64,000 bases of DNA from Chitinophaga sp. Cy-1792 (GTDB taxonomy: Bacteria; Bacteroidota; Bacteroidia; Chitinophagales; Chitinophagaceae), in NCBI RefSeq assembly GCF_011752935.1, contig NZ_VWWO01000002.1, positions 1,054,001-1,118,000 of the forward strand, in the 5' to 3' direction. Of this stretch, positions 1-7,642 are shown one piece after another (the first letter of the stretch is position 1; the number at the start of each line of letters is the position of its first letter). The notes beneath the pieces were generated by a model that worked only from the letters and a program-made list of their open reading frames with translations, was not told where the DNA came from and did no database searches. A program made the position numbers and the translations under genes.

Positions 1-883
1 GTACCTGGTAGTAGAGAGATGTCTGGTAGATATCTGCCCCATCTGCTACCAATGCTTTTATCAAAGCTACTTCCTGTTCTGTGCCGCGTTTGCGCATACG
101 TAATGCGCCGCAGATAAGCGTTTCGCCGGCTTTGTTGGCCTGGTTGAAATCTGCAGGAGCATATTGGGCCAGCTTCTGATAGATAGGAACCTCACATACC
201 TGGTGTATCAGTGCATAATAAAATGCTGATTCCTCATTTTTACCGGGCTGGTTAGGGTCTGCGCCATTTTCCAGCAGCAGGTCGATGTAGGGCAGTTTGC
301 GGTTGCCTACCGCCAGGTTTAGCGGCGTTTCCTGGACGATATTGCCAGCGTTGGGGTCCAGGCCCTGACGGATCAGGTATTCCAGGTATTTGACGCCGGT
401 ATCGGGTTTGATATTATATTCCTGTACAATCTTGTAGAGGTAATTCTCTTCATAATTACTTTTATAATGTATATCACAGCCGGCGTTGACGAGGATTTCA
501 ATCACGGGTAACGGTACATTGGCGTTGAAAGCCAGTTCCAGCAAGGTTTTGTTCTCTACGGCGTCATTGATACTGTCTATCCTGCTAAAGAACGATTGGA
601 TGAAATCCAGCGTGGCGTCATCGTCGGAGGCGAAGCGGAAGATGCTTTCGAATACAGAATTGTTGAGACTTTCATATTCATACAGGTCTGTTTCGATGCT
701 GCCGTTGGCGGCTAATCCGAGTAGGATATCAAATTCTTTTGCACGGGCTAACTGATCGAATACCCATCTTTTGTCGTGGGAGGCGAGGTCTTTTCCTAAT
801 TTTTCGCCCTGGTTAATCCGTTCTTTGGCGTTGGCCCAATTGCTTTTTTTCAGGGCTTCTGCCAGGCTATTCACATCTGACAT
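1..883 (-). CDS. Ankyrin-repeat protein, C-terminus cut by window edge
   Basis: The reading frame opens with ATG at 881-883 (MSDVNSLAEALKKSNW) and stays open for 294 codons to the window edge, so the C-terminus is missing. The second half shows ankyrin-type helix-turn-helix units, for example TPLNLAVGNRKLPYIDLLL followed by ENGADPN, and YLEYLIRQGLDPN. The first ~80 residues are helical without clear repeats. No signal peptide or membrane segment is visible, so a cytoplasmic protein-binding role is likely; the partner is unknown. A consensus promoter (937-967) lies directly upstream and the gene is divergent from the lipoprotein at 1097. Confidence 0.85.
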   Translation of the reverse strand, partial: MSDVNSLAEALKKSNWANAKERINQGEKLGKDLASHDKRWVFDQLARAKEFDILLGLAANGSIETDLYEYESLNNSVFESIFRFASDDDATLDFIQSFFSRIDSINDAVENKTLLELAFNANVPLPVIEILVNAGCDIHYKSNYEENYLYKIVQEYNIKPDTGVKYLEYLIRQGLDPNAGNIVQETPLNLAVGNRKLPYIDLLLENGADPNQPGKNEESAFYYALIHQVCEVPIYQKLAQYAPADFNQANKAGETLICGALRMRKRGTEQEVALIKALVADGADIYQTSLYYQV

Positions 884-936
884 GATAAAGATATGTTTGG
901 GTTAATGTTGCTCCAAATTGGCTTGGAATACGCTTT

Positions 937-967
937 CAAATGTAAGTGATAATTGGAAAAATACAAA
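937..967 (-). promoter_or_regulatory. Bacteroidota-type promoter for the ankyrin gene
   Basis: Read on the minus strand, TTTG (964-967) is followed after 19 bases by TACATTTG (937-944), an exact match to the Bacteroidota vegetative -33 TTTG / -7 TAnnTTTG pattern. It would start transcription about 45-50 bases before the ATG at 883. Confidence 0.55.
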
Positions 968-999
968 GCCGGTAAGGATTACTGATTTATTAAGAAAGC

Positions 1000-1007
1000 T
1001 ATTTTTG
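1000..1007 (+). promoter_or_regulatory. -7 promoter element for the lipoprotein at 1097
   Basis: TATTTTTG matches the TAnnTTTG -7 element exactly, but no good TTTG is seen 19-21 bases upstream. A start about 7 bases downstream gives a leader of some 80 bases to the ATG at 1097 and would exclude the upstream in-frame ATG at 1013. Confidence 0.35.
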
Positions 1008-1096
1008 CGGAGATGACCTGCAGGCAAAGTTGTCAGTTGGTGGTGAAGTCCCTATCTTGCGGAAGAAGTTACCGCATTTTTAACGCTATACCTTGT

Positions 1097-2029
1097 ATGA
1101 AACACTATTACCTTTTTGTACCCCTGTTGCTGGCAGCATGTCACGAAACCCACCCTACGAAACAATCGGCCCCTGAAGTGGTGCAGGACAGCGCAGGACA
1201 TCGCCTGCTGCCGTCGCCGCCGGAGGTGATCGCCTATCAGCAGGCATTGGAGAAACTGGATACCACTGATATGAAAAATACGGTTGTGGCAGCAGATATG
1301 TTTGATCAGGCATTTACCGGGAAAGATCCTGCGTTGTGTGATGTTGCCTACGTGGTGTATTATGGTTTCTATGAAAAGATTTTTTCCAGTGTGGCAGAAC
1401 ATTTTACAGAAGATACCATTATTGGCAACAATGCCTGTATAGGGGTGGAGGATACGGCTGCTGTGGCAGTAAAGTACATTAACGCATACGAGAAAAATAT
1501 ACGCCAGTATGGTTTCCGTATTACCTGCAGTGAAGGAACTCCTTTTCTTGGCGAAGAAGGCGATTTCTTTGGTAAGCGCTTCTATAAACATCTTTCTAAA
1601 GAAATGAAAGCTTATCTGGAGCAGATCAACAGGGAGAATAAAAGTCCTTTTGAGGAAGATGCAGGCATTTTATTATCTCCGCAGGATTTTGTGGAAAGAC
1701 TGGCCTGGTGGGATGCCTTTATAGAAAAATATCCTAAATTTTTATTGCTGGAGGAAGCCAGATTACAGCGTCGTACCTACCTGACTTACTTCCTGCAAGG
1801 AATGGACAATACCAGGCTGCTGGCCGATGATGGGAAAAGTCTGGACCCTTATTTTGAAGATGCCTATACCTATCTGGGACTGCATTACCCAAAAACCTAC
1901 AGTAATTCCATCGTAAAACCGGTGCTGGAGGCGTATAAAGCGAACAATCCGGAAAAAGCCGGGAAACTGGTGATGGAATATGTATCCAAAAACGAAATAG
2001 AGTTTAATGAAACCTACCGGTATAAATGA
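1097..2029 (+). CDS. Lipoprotein of unknown function
   Basis: The frame extends up to an ATG at 1013, but the ATG at 1097 gives a short lipoprotein signal, MKHYYLFVPLLLAAC, with lipobox LAAC, and sits better behind the -7 element at 1000. The mature part (about 295 residues) is soluble and rich in aromatic and acidic residues (for example FVERLAWWDAFIEKYPKF) with a few scattered cysteines. I recognise no family. It is probably anchored in the periplasm or outer membrane. It stands alone between a divergent ankyrin gene and a permease 133 bases downstream. Confidence 0.8.
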   Translation: MKHYYLFVPLLLAACHETHPTKQSAPEVVQDSAGHRLLPSPPEVIAYQQALEKLDTTDMKNTVVAADMFDQAFTGKDPALCDVAYVVYYGFYEKIFSSVAEHFTEDTIIGNNACIGVEDTAAVAVKYINAYEKNIRQYGFRITCSEGTPFLGEEGDFFGKRFYKHLSKEMKAYLEQINRENKSPFEEDAGILLSPQDFVERLAWWDAFIEKYPKFLLLEEARLQRRTYLTYFLQGMDNTRLLADDGKSLDPYFEDAYTYLGLHYPKTYSNSIVKPVLEAYKANNPEKAGKLVMEYVSKNEIEFNETYRYK

Positions 2030-2034
2030 GCTGC

Positions 2035-2054
2035 CAAAAGCGGACATGCTTTTG
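2035..2054 (+). terminator. Weak hairpin after the lipoprotein gene
   Basis: A 7-bp perfect stem (CAAAAGC / GCTTTTG, 6-base loop) begins 5 bases after the stop codon at 2029. There is no clear T-tract, so it is only a possible terminator. Confidence 0.25.
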
Positions 2055-2162
2055 TGCCAAAACCGAACATATAATAAATAATTATCTATTTATAACGGTG
2101 ATAAGCATACGCAGTAGCTGCTGGCATATTTTTAATGAGGAATAGGTTATATTTCTTGTAAG

Positions 2163-4535
2163 ATGATAAGGACCTATTTTCAGGTAGCAGTAAGAAATCT
2201 GCTCAAGCACCGGTTATTTACCTTATTGAACCTGGCGGGCCTCAGTACCGGGCTGGCAGCCGCATTGCTGATAGGATTATGGGTCAATGATGAGCGAAGT
2301 ATCGATCATTTTCATCATAACGACGGGCGTATCTTCCAGGTAATGGAGAACAGCAAGGTGGAGTCTGGCGTGATGACAGGCAACGGCACCTCTCCGTTGC
2401 TCGCCGATGCCATTGCCGCACAGGTGCCGGGCGCGGAGGCAGCAGTGCCAGTAACCCCGGAGAACTGGTTTACCAGATTATCTTTAACGCATGATAACCG
2501 CCTGGTTACTGCCACTGGTATTTTTGCCGGTGCAGATTATTTTAAGATATTTTCCTACCCTTTAATAGCTGGCGATGCCGCCACGGCGCTCCTTAAGCCG
2601 GAAGATGTAGTCGTTTCCCGCAAGGTGGCCGAAGCACTGTTTAAAAGTGTCAGCGCCGCAGTTGGACAAACGATCAGCTGGCAGCTGGCAGATAAAAAGC
2701 TTTTATCCGTAGTATCCGGCGTGTTTGAAGGCACACCGGCCAATAGCAGTATATCCTTCGATGTGGTATATGCATTCGGGCAGTTCAGGCAGCTGATGGG
2801 CATCAACGGTACCTTAGGCATACAAGCCAACGGACCATTCCATACTTACGTACTCATGAAGCCAGGCGCTTCGGCAAGTGGTGCTGCGCAGCAGATTTCC
2901 TCCATGCTGACAGCCTTTTCGCCGGAGGTACCCCGTGAAATGCTGATGGTGCCCTACGCTGATAACTACCTCTATGGCATATACGAAAATGGTAAACAGG
3001 CAGGCGGCCGCATCACCTATGTGAAGCTTTTTTCCCTGATAGCCCTGTTCGTATTGCTGATCGCCGGTATCAACTTCATGAACCTCTCCACGGCAAGATC
3101 AGCGGAAAGGATGAAAGAGATAGGCATCCGCAAAACGATGGGCGCCTCCCGATGGTCGCTCATAGGGCAATACCTCGGGGAATCACTCCTGATGGCCATG
3201 CTGGCCCTGGTAATCGCCGCAGGACTGGTGTTCCTGTTACTCCCGGAATTTAACCAGATCACCGGCAAACAGTTACGACTACACGCTGCCACAAAAGATA
3301 TCCTCCTCTTTTTATGTGTGCCGTTCTGTACCGGTTTGCTGGCAGGTAGCTATCCTGCCTTGTACCTATCCGGATTCAAACCCGTACTGGTACTGAAAGG
3401 AAAGATGGTCAATAAAACAGGTCCTTTGCTGATGCGCAAAGGCCTGGTGGCTTTTCAGTTCGGGTTGTCCGTATTGCTGGTATCGGCAGTAGTGGTGGTT
3501 TATCAGCAACTATCTTATATCCGCCACAAGGATCCGGGTATGGACAAGGAGCATGTACTGCATTTCGAGGCAGAAGGGAAGATAGCTACCAGTATTGGTA
3601 GCTATCTGGATGCCGTGCGTGATATGAAAGGCGTGGAGCATGCCAGTGCAATGGTAGGCAGTATACTGGGTGGGCCTGGTATACCCATTAACGTTAAAAC
3701 TAACGGCAACGAGCAAACGATCATGTTCCGCAACGTGAATGGAAGCTATGACCTAATTGAAACACTGGGCATAGGCCTGGTGGCCGGCAGGAGTTTTTCG
3801 CGGGCATTTCCTACGGATACAGCAGGTATATTGCTGAATGAGGCCGCCGTGAAGGTATTAGGACTGAAAGACCCGGTAGGCAGCCTGGTAGATCTTGGTG
3901 GTACACCACGTAAGGTCATCGGGGTGACTAAGGATTTTCATTTTCAATCCTTGCACGAAATTGTGAAGCCGTTGTTTTTTCAGTTCGATAATCAGGTACA
4001 GACCATTCTTATCAAGGTGAAGGGCAGTGAGGTACATGATGTGATCGATGCGCTGACACGCTTTAATAATACCTATAACCCGGGTTATACCTTTACCTGT
4101 AACTTCCTGGACAGCGATTTCCAGGCCCAGTATATTGCAGAAGAGCGCGTGGCAGTATTGTCAAAATACTTTGCAGTACTGGCAGTGGTGATCTCCTGTC
4201 TGGGTTTACTCGGACTGGCTATTTACACCGCAGAGCGCCGCCGGCGGGAGATAGGTATCCGTAAAGTAATGGGCGCCGGTGCAGGTAATATTGTTGTTTT
4301 GTTATCGAAAGATTTCACCGCCTCGCTCACAGGCGCCATGGTGGTAGCGATGCCGCTGGCATGGTGGATGACGGCCAGATGGCTGGATACCTTCGCCTAT
4401 CACGTAGCCATGAATGTATTGTTAATCCTGTTGCCGGCAGCAGCGATGCTGTTACTGGCCGGTATTACTTTCGGCAGCCAGGCACTGAAAGCTGCGCAGG
4501 TGAATCCGGTGGAAAGCCTTGCTGCTAAAAATTAG
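2163..4535 (+). CDS. FtsX/MacB-type ABC transporter permease, 790 aa
   Basis: This has the duplicated layout of large Bacteroidota permeases: an N-terminal membrane helix (about residues 18-42), a periplasmic MacB core domain (about 50-280), a three-helix FtsX domain carrying EIGIRKTMGAS, a further helix near 430, a second periplasmic core, and a second FtsX domain carrying EIGIRKVMGAG. Members of this family move or extract lipid-linked substrates, antibiotics or peptides, or transmit force across the envelope, and need a separate ATPase. No ATP-binding subunit gene is nearby, so the partner must be encoded elsewhere. The ATG at 2163 fits the family's usual MIxxYxxxAxRNLxKH start. Confidence 0.92.
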   Translation: MIRTYFQVAVRNLLKHRLFTLLNLAGLSTGLAAALLIGLWVNDERSIDHFHHNDGRIFQVMENSKVESGVMTGNGTSPLLADAIAAQVPGAEAAVPVTPENWFTRLSLTHDNRLVTATGIFAGADYFKIFSYPLIAGDAATALLKPEDVVVSRKVAEALFKSVSAAVGQTISWQLADKKLLSVVSGVFEGTPANSSISFDVVYAFGQFRQLMGINGTLGIQANGPFHTYVLMKPGASASGAAQQISSMLTAFSPEVPREMLMVPYADNYLYGIYENGKQAGGRITYVKLFSLIALFVLLIAGINFMNLSTARSAERMKEIGIRKTMGASRWSLIGQYLGESLLMAMLALVIAAGLVFLLLPEFNQITGKQLRLHAATKDILLFLCVPFCTGLLAGSYPALYLSGFKPVLVLKGKMVNKTGPLLMRKGLVAFQFGLSVLLVSAVVVVYQQLSYIRHKDPGMDKEHVLHFEAEGKIATSIGSYLDAVRDMKGVEHASAMVGSILGGPGIPINVKTNGNEQTIMFRNVNGSYDLIETLGIGLVAGRSFSRAFPTDTAGILLNEAAVKVLGLKDPVGSLVDLGGTPRKVIGVTKDFHFQSLHEIVKPLFFQFDNQVQTILIKVKGSEVHDVIDALTRFNNTYNPGYTFTCNFLDSDFQAQYIAEERVAVLSKYFAVLAVVISCLGLLGLAIYTAERRRREIGIRKVMGAGAGNIVVLLSKDFTASLTGAMVVAMPLAWWMTARWLDTFAYHVAMNVLLILLPAAAMLLLAGITFGSQALKAAQVNPVESLAAKN

Positions 4536-4580
4536 AATAGAAGGGATTATTTTTTTATCGCTGCCGTTTGCTATCTGATT

Positions 4581-4662
4581 CCCCTTTATTCCGCAATGCC
4601 TTCGGCATTGCGGAATAAAGGGGTTTGTTTTTCTCCGGCGTAGCCGGAGAAAAACAAACCCC
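4581..4662. repeat. Paired perfect hairpins sharing GGGG
   Basis: Two perfect 20-bp inverted repeats lie side by side. The first has arms 4581-4600 and 4604-4623 around TTC; the second has arms 4620-4639 and 4643-4662 around GTA. They share four G residues (4620-4623). The first gives a cUUCGg tetraloop on the plus strand; the second gives a cUACGg tetraloop on the minus strand. An A-rich tract (4665-4676), not a T-tract, follows. The element may end transcription from the permease gene, but it is longer and more regular than normal terminators. Confidence 0.75.
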
Positions 4663-4691
4663 TGAAAAAAAGAAAATACTAGCTATATTTG
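4661..4691 (+). promoter_or_regulatory. Possible promoter for the S24/S26-like peptidase
   Basis: TATATTTG (4684-4691) matches TAnnTTTG exactly. The -33 position holds CCTG (4661-4664) at a spacing of 19, a two-base mismatch to TTTG. The leader to the ATG at 4798 would be about 100 bases. Confidence 0.35.
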
Positions 4692-4797
4692 CACTACGAA
4701 AACCTATGAGAATACTTGGTAACCCGATCGTTTATACCCCTCACGCATACACGTCATATCATTTCCCACTGGTCTTTTTAAGTTAAAATGTAAATAA

Positions 4798-5133
4798 ATG
4801 AACAAGTTTGAACGACTAAAATCGGACCTTGAAACGACAGGTACCGGTAAGATGAAGGCATTTGGCACATCCATGTTACCCATTCTGAAAAGCGGCACCC
4901 TGCTTACTTTTATCAGGGCGGCCGACTATGAACCGGGGGATATTGTCTTTTGCAAAGTACGCGGACATTATATCGATGCGCACAAGGTAGTGAAGAAAGA
5001 TGCAGGCAAAGGCTGGCTGATCGCCAATAATCATGGCTATGAAAACGGCTGGACCAGGATAATTTATGGAAAAGTTATCCTCGGAGAGTATGAAAAACGT
5101 ATTATTTACCAGGCGAAAGCCCCGGTGAAATAA
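4798..5133 (+). CDS. Single-domain S24/S26-like serine peptidase, 111 aa
   Basis: The protein matches the catalytic fold shared by LexA-type (S24) and signal-peptidase (S26) enzymes: GTSMLPIL supplies the likely nucleophile Ser25, EPGDIVFCK is the conserved strand, and AHKVV supplies the likely general base Lys63. It lacks the helix-turn-helix domain of LexA/cI repressors and the membrane anchor of signal peptidases, so it is a bare domain of about the minimum size. The function is not known; self-cleavage or a role in trans with a DNA-binding partner are both possible. It is transcribed alone and followed by a good terminator. Confidence 0.75.
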   Translation: MNKFERLKSDLETTGTGKMKAFGTSMLPILKSGTLLTFIRAADYEPGDIVFCKVRGHYIDAHKVVKKDAGKGWLIANNHGYENGWTRIIYGKVILGEYEKRIIYQAKAPVK

Positions 5134-5167
5134 TACCTGCAACAAGTATTTCTGAATTATTTTGAGC

Positions 5168-5196
5168 GCGTGATACGAATGTACCACGCTTTTTTG
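5168..5196 (+). terminator. Intrinsic terminator after the S24/S26-like gene
   Basis: A stem GCGTG-A-TAC / GTA-C-CACGC (one A-C mismatch, loop GAAT) is followed by six T residues, 35 bases after the stop at 5133. The rest of 5197-5515 is very AT-rich and holds no gene. A weak promoter (TTTG at 5254, TACCTTGT at 5279, spacing 21) may serve the sigma gene. Confidence 0.65.
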
Positions 5197-5503
5197 TTTA
5201 TATACCTCCAAAAGCACAACAAGACCTGTTACCTGGCATTGTCATCATATTTTTTTGCTTTTTACTCTGGTAAATTTATACCTTGTATATATATCATTGT
5301 TAAATAATACCCATTTTTTAGCAGATATTAGTTTTATAACCAAGGTTTAATGTGTAGGTAAATGGAATAATATAAGTTTATTTATAAAATAATGATTTTT
5401 TGTTATTATTTTATACAGCGATAGTACGGTCCATGAAAACTTATGATGTTATTTGAAGTGCCAGACTTGAAATGCCACAATTATTCCGCGCTATGATTCA
5501 TAT

Positions 5504-5511
5504 AAAGGAGG
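5504..5511 (+). promoter_or_regulatory. Strong Shine-Dalgarno sequence AAAGGAGG
   Basis: AAAGGAGG ends four bases before the ATG at 5516. Bacteroidota genes usually lack such sites, and I saw no equally strong one before other genes in the window. It fixes the start of the sigma gene and suggests deliberate control of its translation. Confidence 0.5.
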
Positions 5512-5515
5512 AAAT

Positions 5516-6112
5516 ATGAATATTTATGATGCCGAATTAATCGAACAATTACAAAGCAGTCAGGTTGCCGCATTTGACGAATTGTACTGGAAATATCATG
5601 AAGCGGTTTACCGCAATATTTTCAAGTTCGTGAAAGAAGAAACTGTTGCCCAGGACATCCTGCAGGAAGTGTTTAGTCGCCTGTGGGAAAAACGTTATGA
5701 TCTGAAGGCGGACCAACCCGTGAGCGGCTGGTTGTTCGTTATCAGCTTCAATCTATCTATCTCGCATATACGAAAACGTGCGCGGGAACTGGCGGTACAA
5801 CAGGATTTACTGTCTATGTCGGACGATGACCCGACAGCCATCGACAGCGCCCGCATGCAGGAAGAACAATATGGCCTGCTCATGAAAGCCATTGATCAGC
5901 TATCCCCACGGAAAAAAACAATTGTAACCCGGTGTAAATTAGAAGGAAAAACCTATGCGGAAGTAGCCTCAGAACTAAATATCTCACGCCATACCGTGAA
6001 AGAACACCTCTCTGATGCCATGTCTATACTCAATGAATATATGCAACGTAACGGCAACCAGAAATATATTTTACTGCTGCTGTTTTTCCTCAATTTCCCT
6101 GACGGTAAATAA
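5516..6112 (+). CDS. ECF sigma-70 factor controlling the SusC/T9SS locus
   Basis: This 198-residue protein has sigma region 2 (about residues 20-85, with DILQEVFSRLWEKR and a SHIRKRARE end) and region 4 (about 130-182, with LSPRKKTIVTRCKLEGKTY and a helix-turn-helix around ISRHTVKEHL). It belongs to the Bacteroidota ECF group encoded next to FecR anti-sigma factors and SusC receptors; on ligand uptake the factor is freed and transcribes the neighbouring operon. The C-terminus is a short hydrophobic tail (YILLLLFFL), which may help it sit at the membrane with FecR. The FecR gene follows after 108 bases. Confidence 0.93.
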   Translation: MNIYDAELIEQLQSSQVAAFDELYWKYHEAVYRNIFKFVKEETVAQDILQEVFSRLWEKRYDLKADQPVSGWLFVISFNLSISHIRKRARELAVQQDLLSMSDDDPTAIDSARMQEEQYGLLMKAIDQLSPRKKTIVTRCKLEGKTYAEVASELNISRHTVKEHLSDAMSILNEYMQRNGNQKYILLLLFFLNFPDGK

Positions 6113-6220
6113 CTTTTTGTATTAAAAAATAAAATATATTAAGTTTTTGTAAAAAAATCCTGAAAACCGACCCCCCATTTTTTTAAGTCGCGCGTATTTA
6201 GTTTATAAACCGTCACGATA

Positions 6221-7234
6221 GTGAATAACAGAAAAGCATATTTACAGCAATTATTACAGGAAGATAGCTGGTCATCCGAGCAATGGGACTGGATCAGGGA
6301 ATATCTCGAAGGAGATGATCTTTCTGAATTGCAGGAAATTGCAGAACAGGATTTTCAGACAGACCTCCTACAGATGAAGGCTACACTCGACAGGGAGTTA
6401 TCCCGTCAGCTGCTGAAAAATATTCACGAACGTGCAGGCATAAACGAAAGCTCTTTCAGAGGTATATTCAGCCTGCGTTTCAGAAGAATCGCCGTAGCTG
6501 CCGCCATCTTATTGCTGGCAGGCACCGCAGCATGGTTCGCGAAAGATATGGGCAGGCCACAGCTGATCGTATTTAATACTACCGACGACCGGAAAGTGCT
6601 CACCTTGCCGGATGGCTCACAAATACAGCTGGAAAAGGCTTCCAGCATCAGCTATACCCAACATTTCGGCAGCAGCAACAGGGAACTTACCCTGACAGGT
6701 GAAGCTTTTTTCAATGTTAATACAGATGGTAAACATCCGTTTGTTATTAATACCGCTGCCATTAAAACAACTGTACTGGGTACTTCATTTAATATGTCCG
6801 TACGGGAAGGTGAAGCACCGAAAGTAGTAGTGGTGTCAGGTAAAATACAAGTGAAAGCAAAAGCTAAGGGAACAGCAACTGAAGATAATGCTGTCATACT
6901 CACAGCAAATAAAGAAGTAGTATTTAATCTATCAACCAATGAACCGACAATAATAGATGGAACCGATGATGCCCGTTTCTATGCCATGAAAAGTGCCGGG
7001 AAATTCTCTTATAAAGATGTCCGCATCAGCGATATAGCAAGAGATATTGAAAGGCTGTACAATGTTAAGATCGACGTGAAGGAAAGTCTCGCAGGCTGCC
7101 TGTGGAACGGTGATCTGTACCCGGCAGAAGGACTGATGCAAATGCTGGATTTCCTGACTGCGCCTAATAGCGGATCAGTGAAAGTTATTGCCAATGAGAA
7201 AGAGTATATGATTACGGGTAGCTGTCCAAAATAA
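6221..7234 (+). CDS. FecR-type anti-sigma factor, 337 aa
   Basis: The start is GTG. The cytoplasmic N-terminus (1-88) would bind the sigma factor, one membrane helix spans about 90-107 (AVAAAILLLAGTAAWFA), a periplasmic FecR domain covers about 115-210 (LPDGSQIQL; ELTLTGEAFFNV), and a C-terminal DUF4974 domain (about 255-335, SYKDVRISDIARDIERLYNV) resembles the STN fold and should contact the TonB-receptor side. It is expected to hold the sigma factor at 5516 inactive until the SusC protein at 7643 signals ligand. Confidence 0.93.
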   Translation: MNNRKAYLQQLLQEDSWSSEQWDWIREYLEGDDLSELQEIAEQDFQTDLLQMKATLDRELSRQLLKNIHERAGINESSFRGIFSLRFRRIAVAAAILLLAGTAAWFAKDMGRPQLIVFNTTDDRKVLTLPDGSQIQLEKASSISYTQHFGSSNRELTLTGEAFFNVNTDGKHPFVINTAAIKTTVLGTSFNMSVREGEAPKVVVVSGKIQVKAKAKGTATEDNAVILTANKEVVFNLSTNEPTIIDGTDDARFYAMKSAGKFSYKDVRISDIARDIERLYNVKIDVKESLAGCLWNGDLYPAEGLMQMLDFLTAPNSGSVKVIANEKEYMITGSCPK

Positions 7235-7265
7235 CCAAAAGAAGTACTGGCGTTAACCATGCACC

Positions 7266-7284
7266 ATTCAAATTCAATTTGAAT
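7266..7284. promoter_or_regulatory. Perfect inverted repeat in the FecR-SusC gap
   Basis: ATTCAAATT-C-AATTTGAAT is a perfect 9-bp inverted repeat with a single-base centre, 31 bases after the fecR stop. Its size fits a binding site for a dimeric regulator; the regulator is unknown. It could also be chance in AT-rich DNA. Confidence 0.3.
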
Positions 7285-7321
7285 CAGCAGCAGCATTAAT
7301 TTTTGACGCTATAAAAATATT

Positions 7322-7348
7322 CCTGAAAAAATCCATGATTTTTTCAGG
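7322..7348 (+). terminator. Terminator hairpin after fecR
   Basis: A perfect 12-bp stem (CCTGAAAAAATC / GATTTTTTCAGG) with a 3-base loop lies 87 bases after the fecR stop. It probably separates the regulatory pair from the SusC operon. The remainder of the 408-base gap holds a 12-codon open frame at 7485-7523 (MKTRRAISSSSG) of doubtful meaning; I could not place a convincing vegetative promoter, as expected if the ECF sigma factor drives the operon. Confidence 0.55.
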
Positions 7349-7642
7349 GCGGGTAAACTATGCCCACAACAAATCTAAAGCTTGTCCCATCCGATATTTC
7401 AGGGGATGTATATGTTGTTTTAACAGGGATGTTATTTAGATGCTATTGAGAATTTATCAACCAATTTTAAATACAAGGACTAATATGAAAACACGACGCG
7501 CTATCTCTTCCTCAAGCGGATAGGAATCCTGATTATATCTCATTAAAAGCTAACTGCAATGCAGCAAACCCGCTATTGCCTAGTTCTCACAAGGAGCCGG
7601 AACGGGAACCTATTACCCTTAATGTCTATACAACTCTGAATT

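Noticed and set aside
1013-1096. Upstream extension of the lipoprotein gene from the ATG at 1013
   Set aside because: It would bury the lipoprotein signal 28 residues inside and would start at or before the likely transcription start behind the -7 box at 1000.
5254-5286. TTTG / TACCTTGT promoter before the sigma gene
   Set aside because: The -7 box is imperfect, the leader would be about 220 bases and the region is so AT-rich that such matches are common; it is mentioned in the neighbouring terminator entry but not listed as a feature.
7485-7523. Twelve-codon leader peptide before SusC
   Set aside because: It has no attenuator-like overlap with a hairpin, no amino-acid run and no clear ribosome-binding sequence; an open frame this short is expected by chance.
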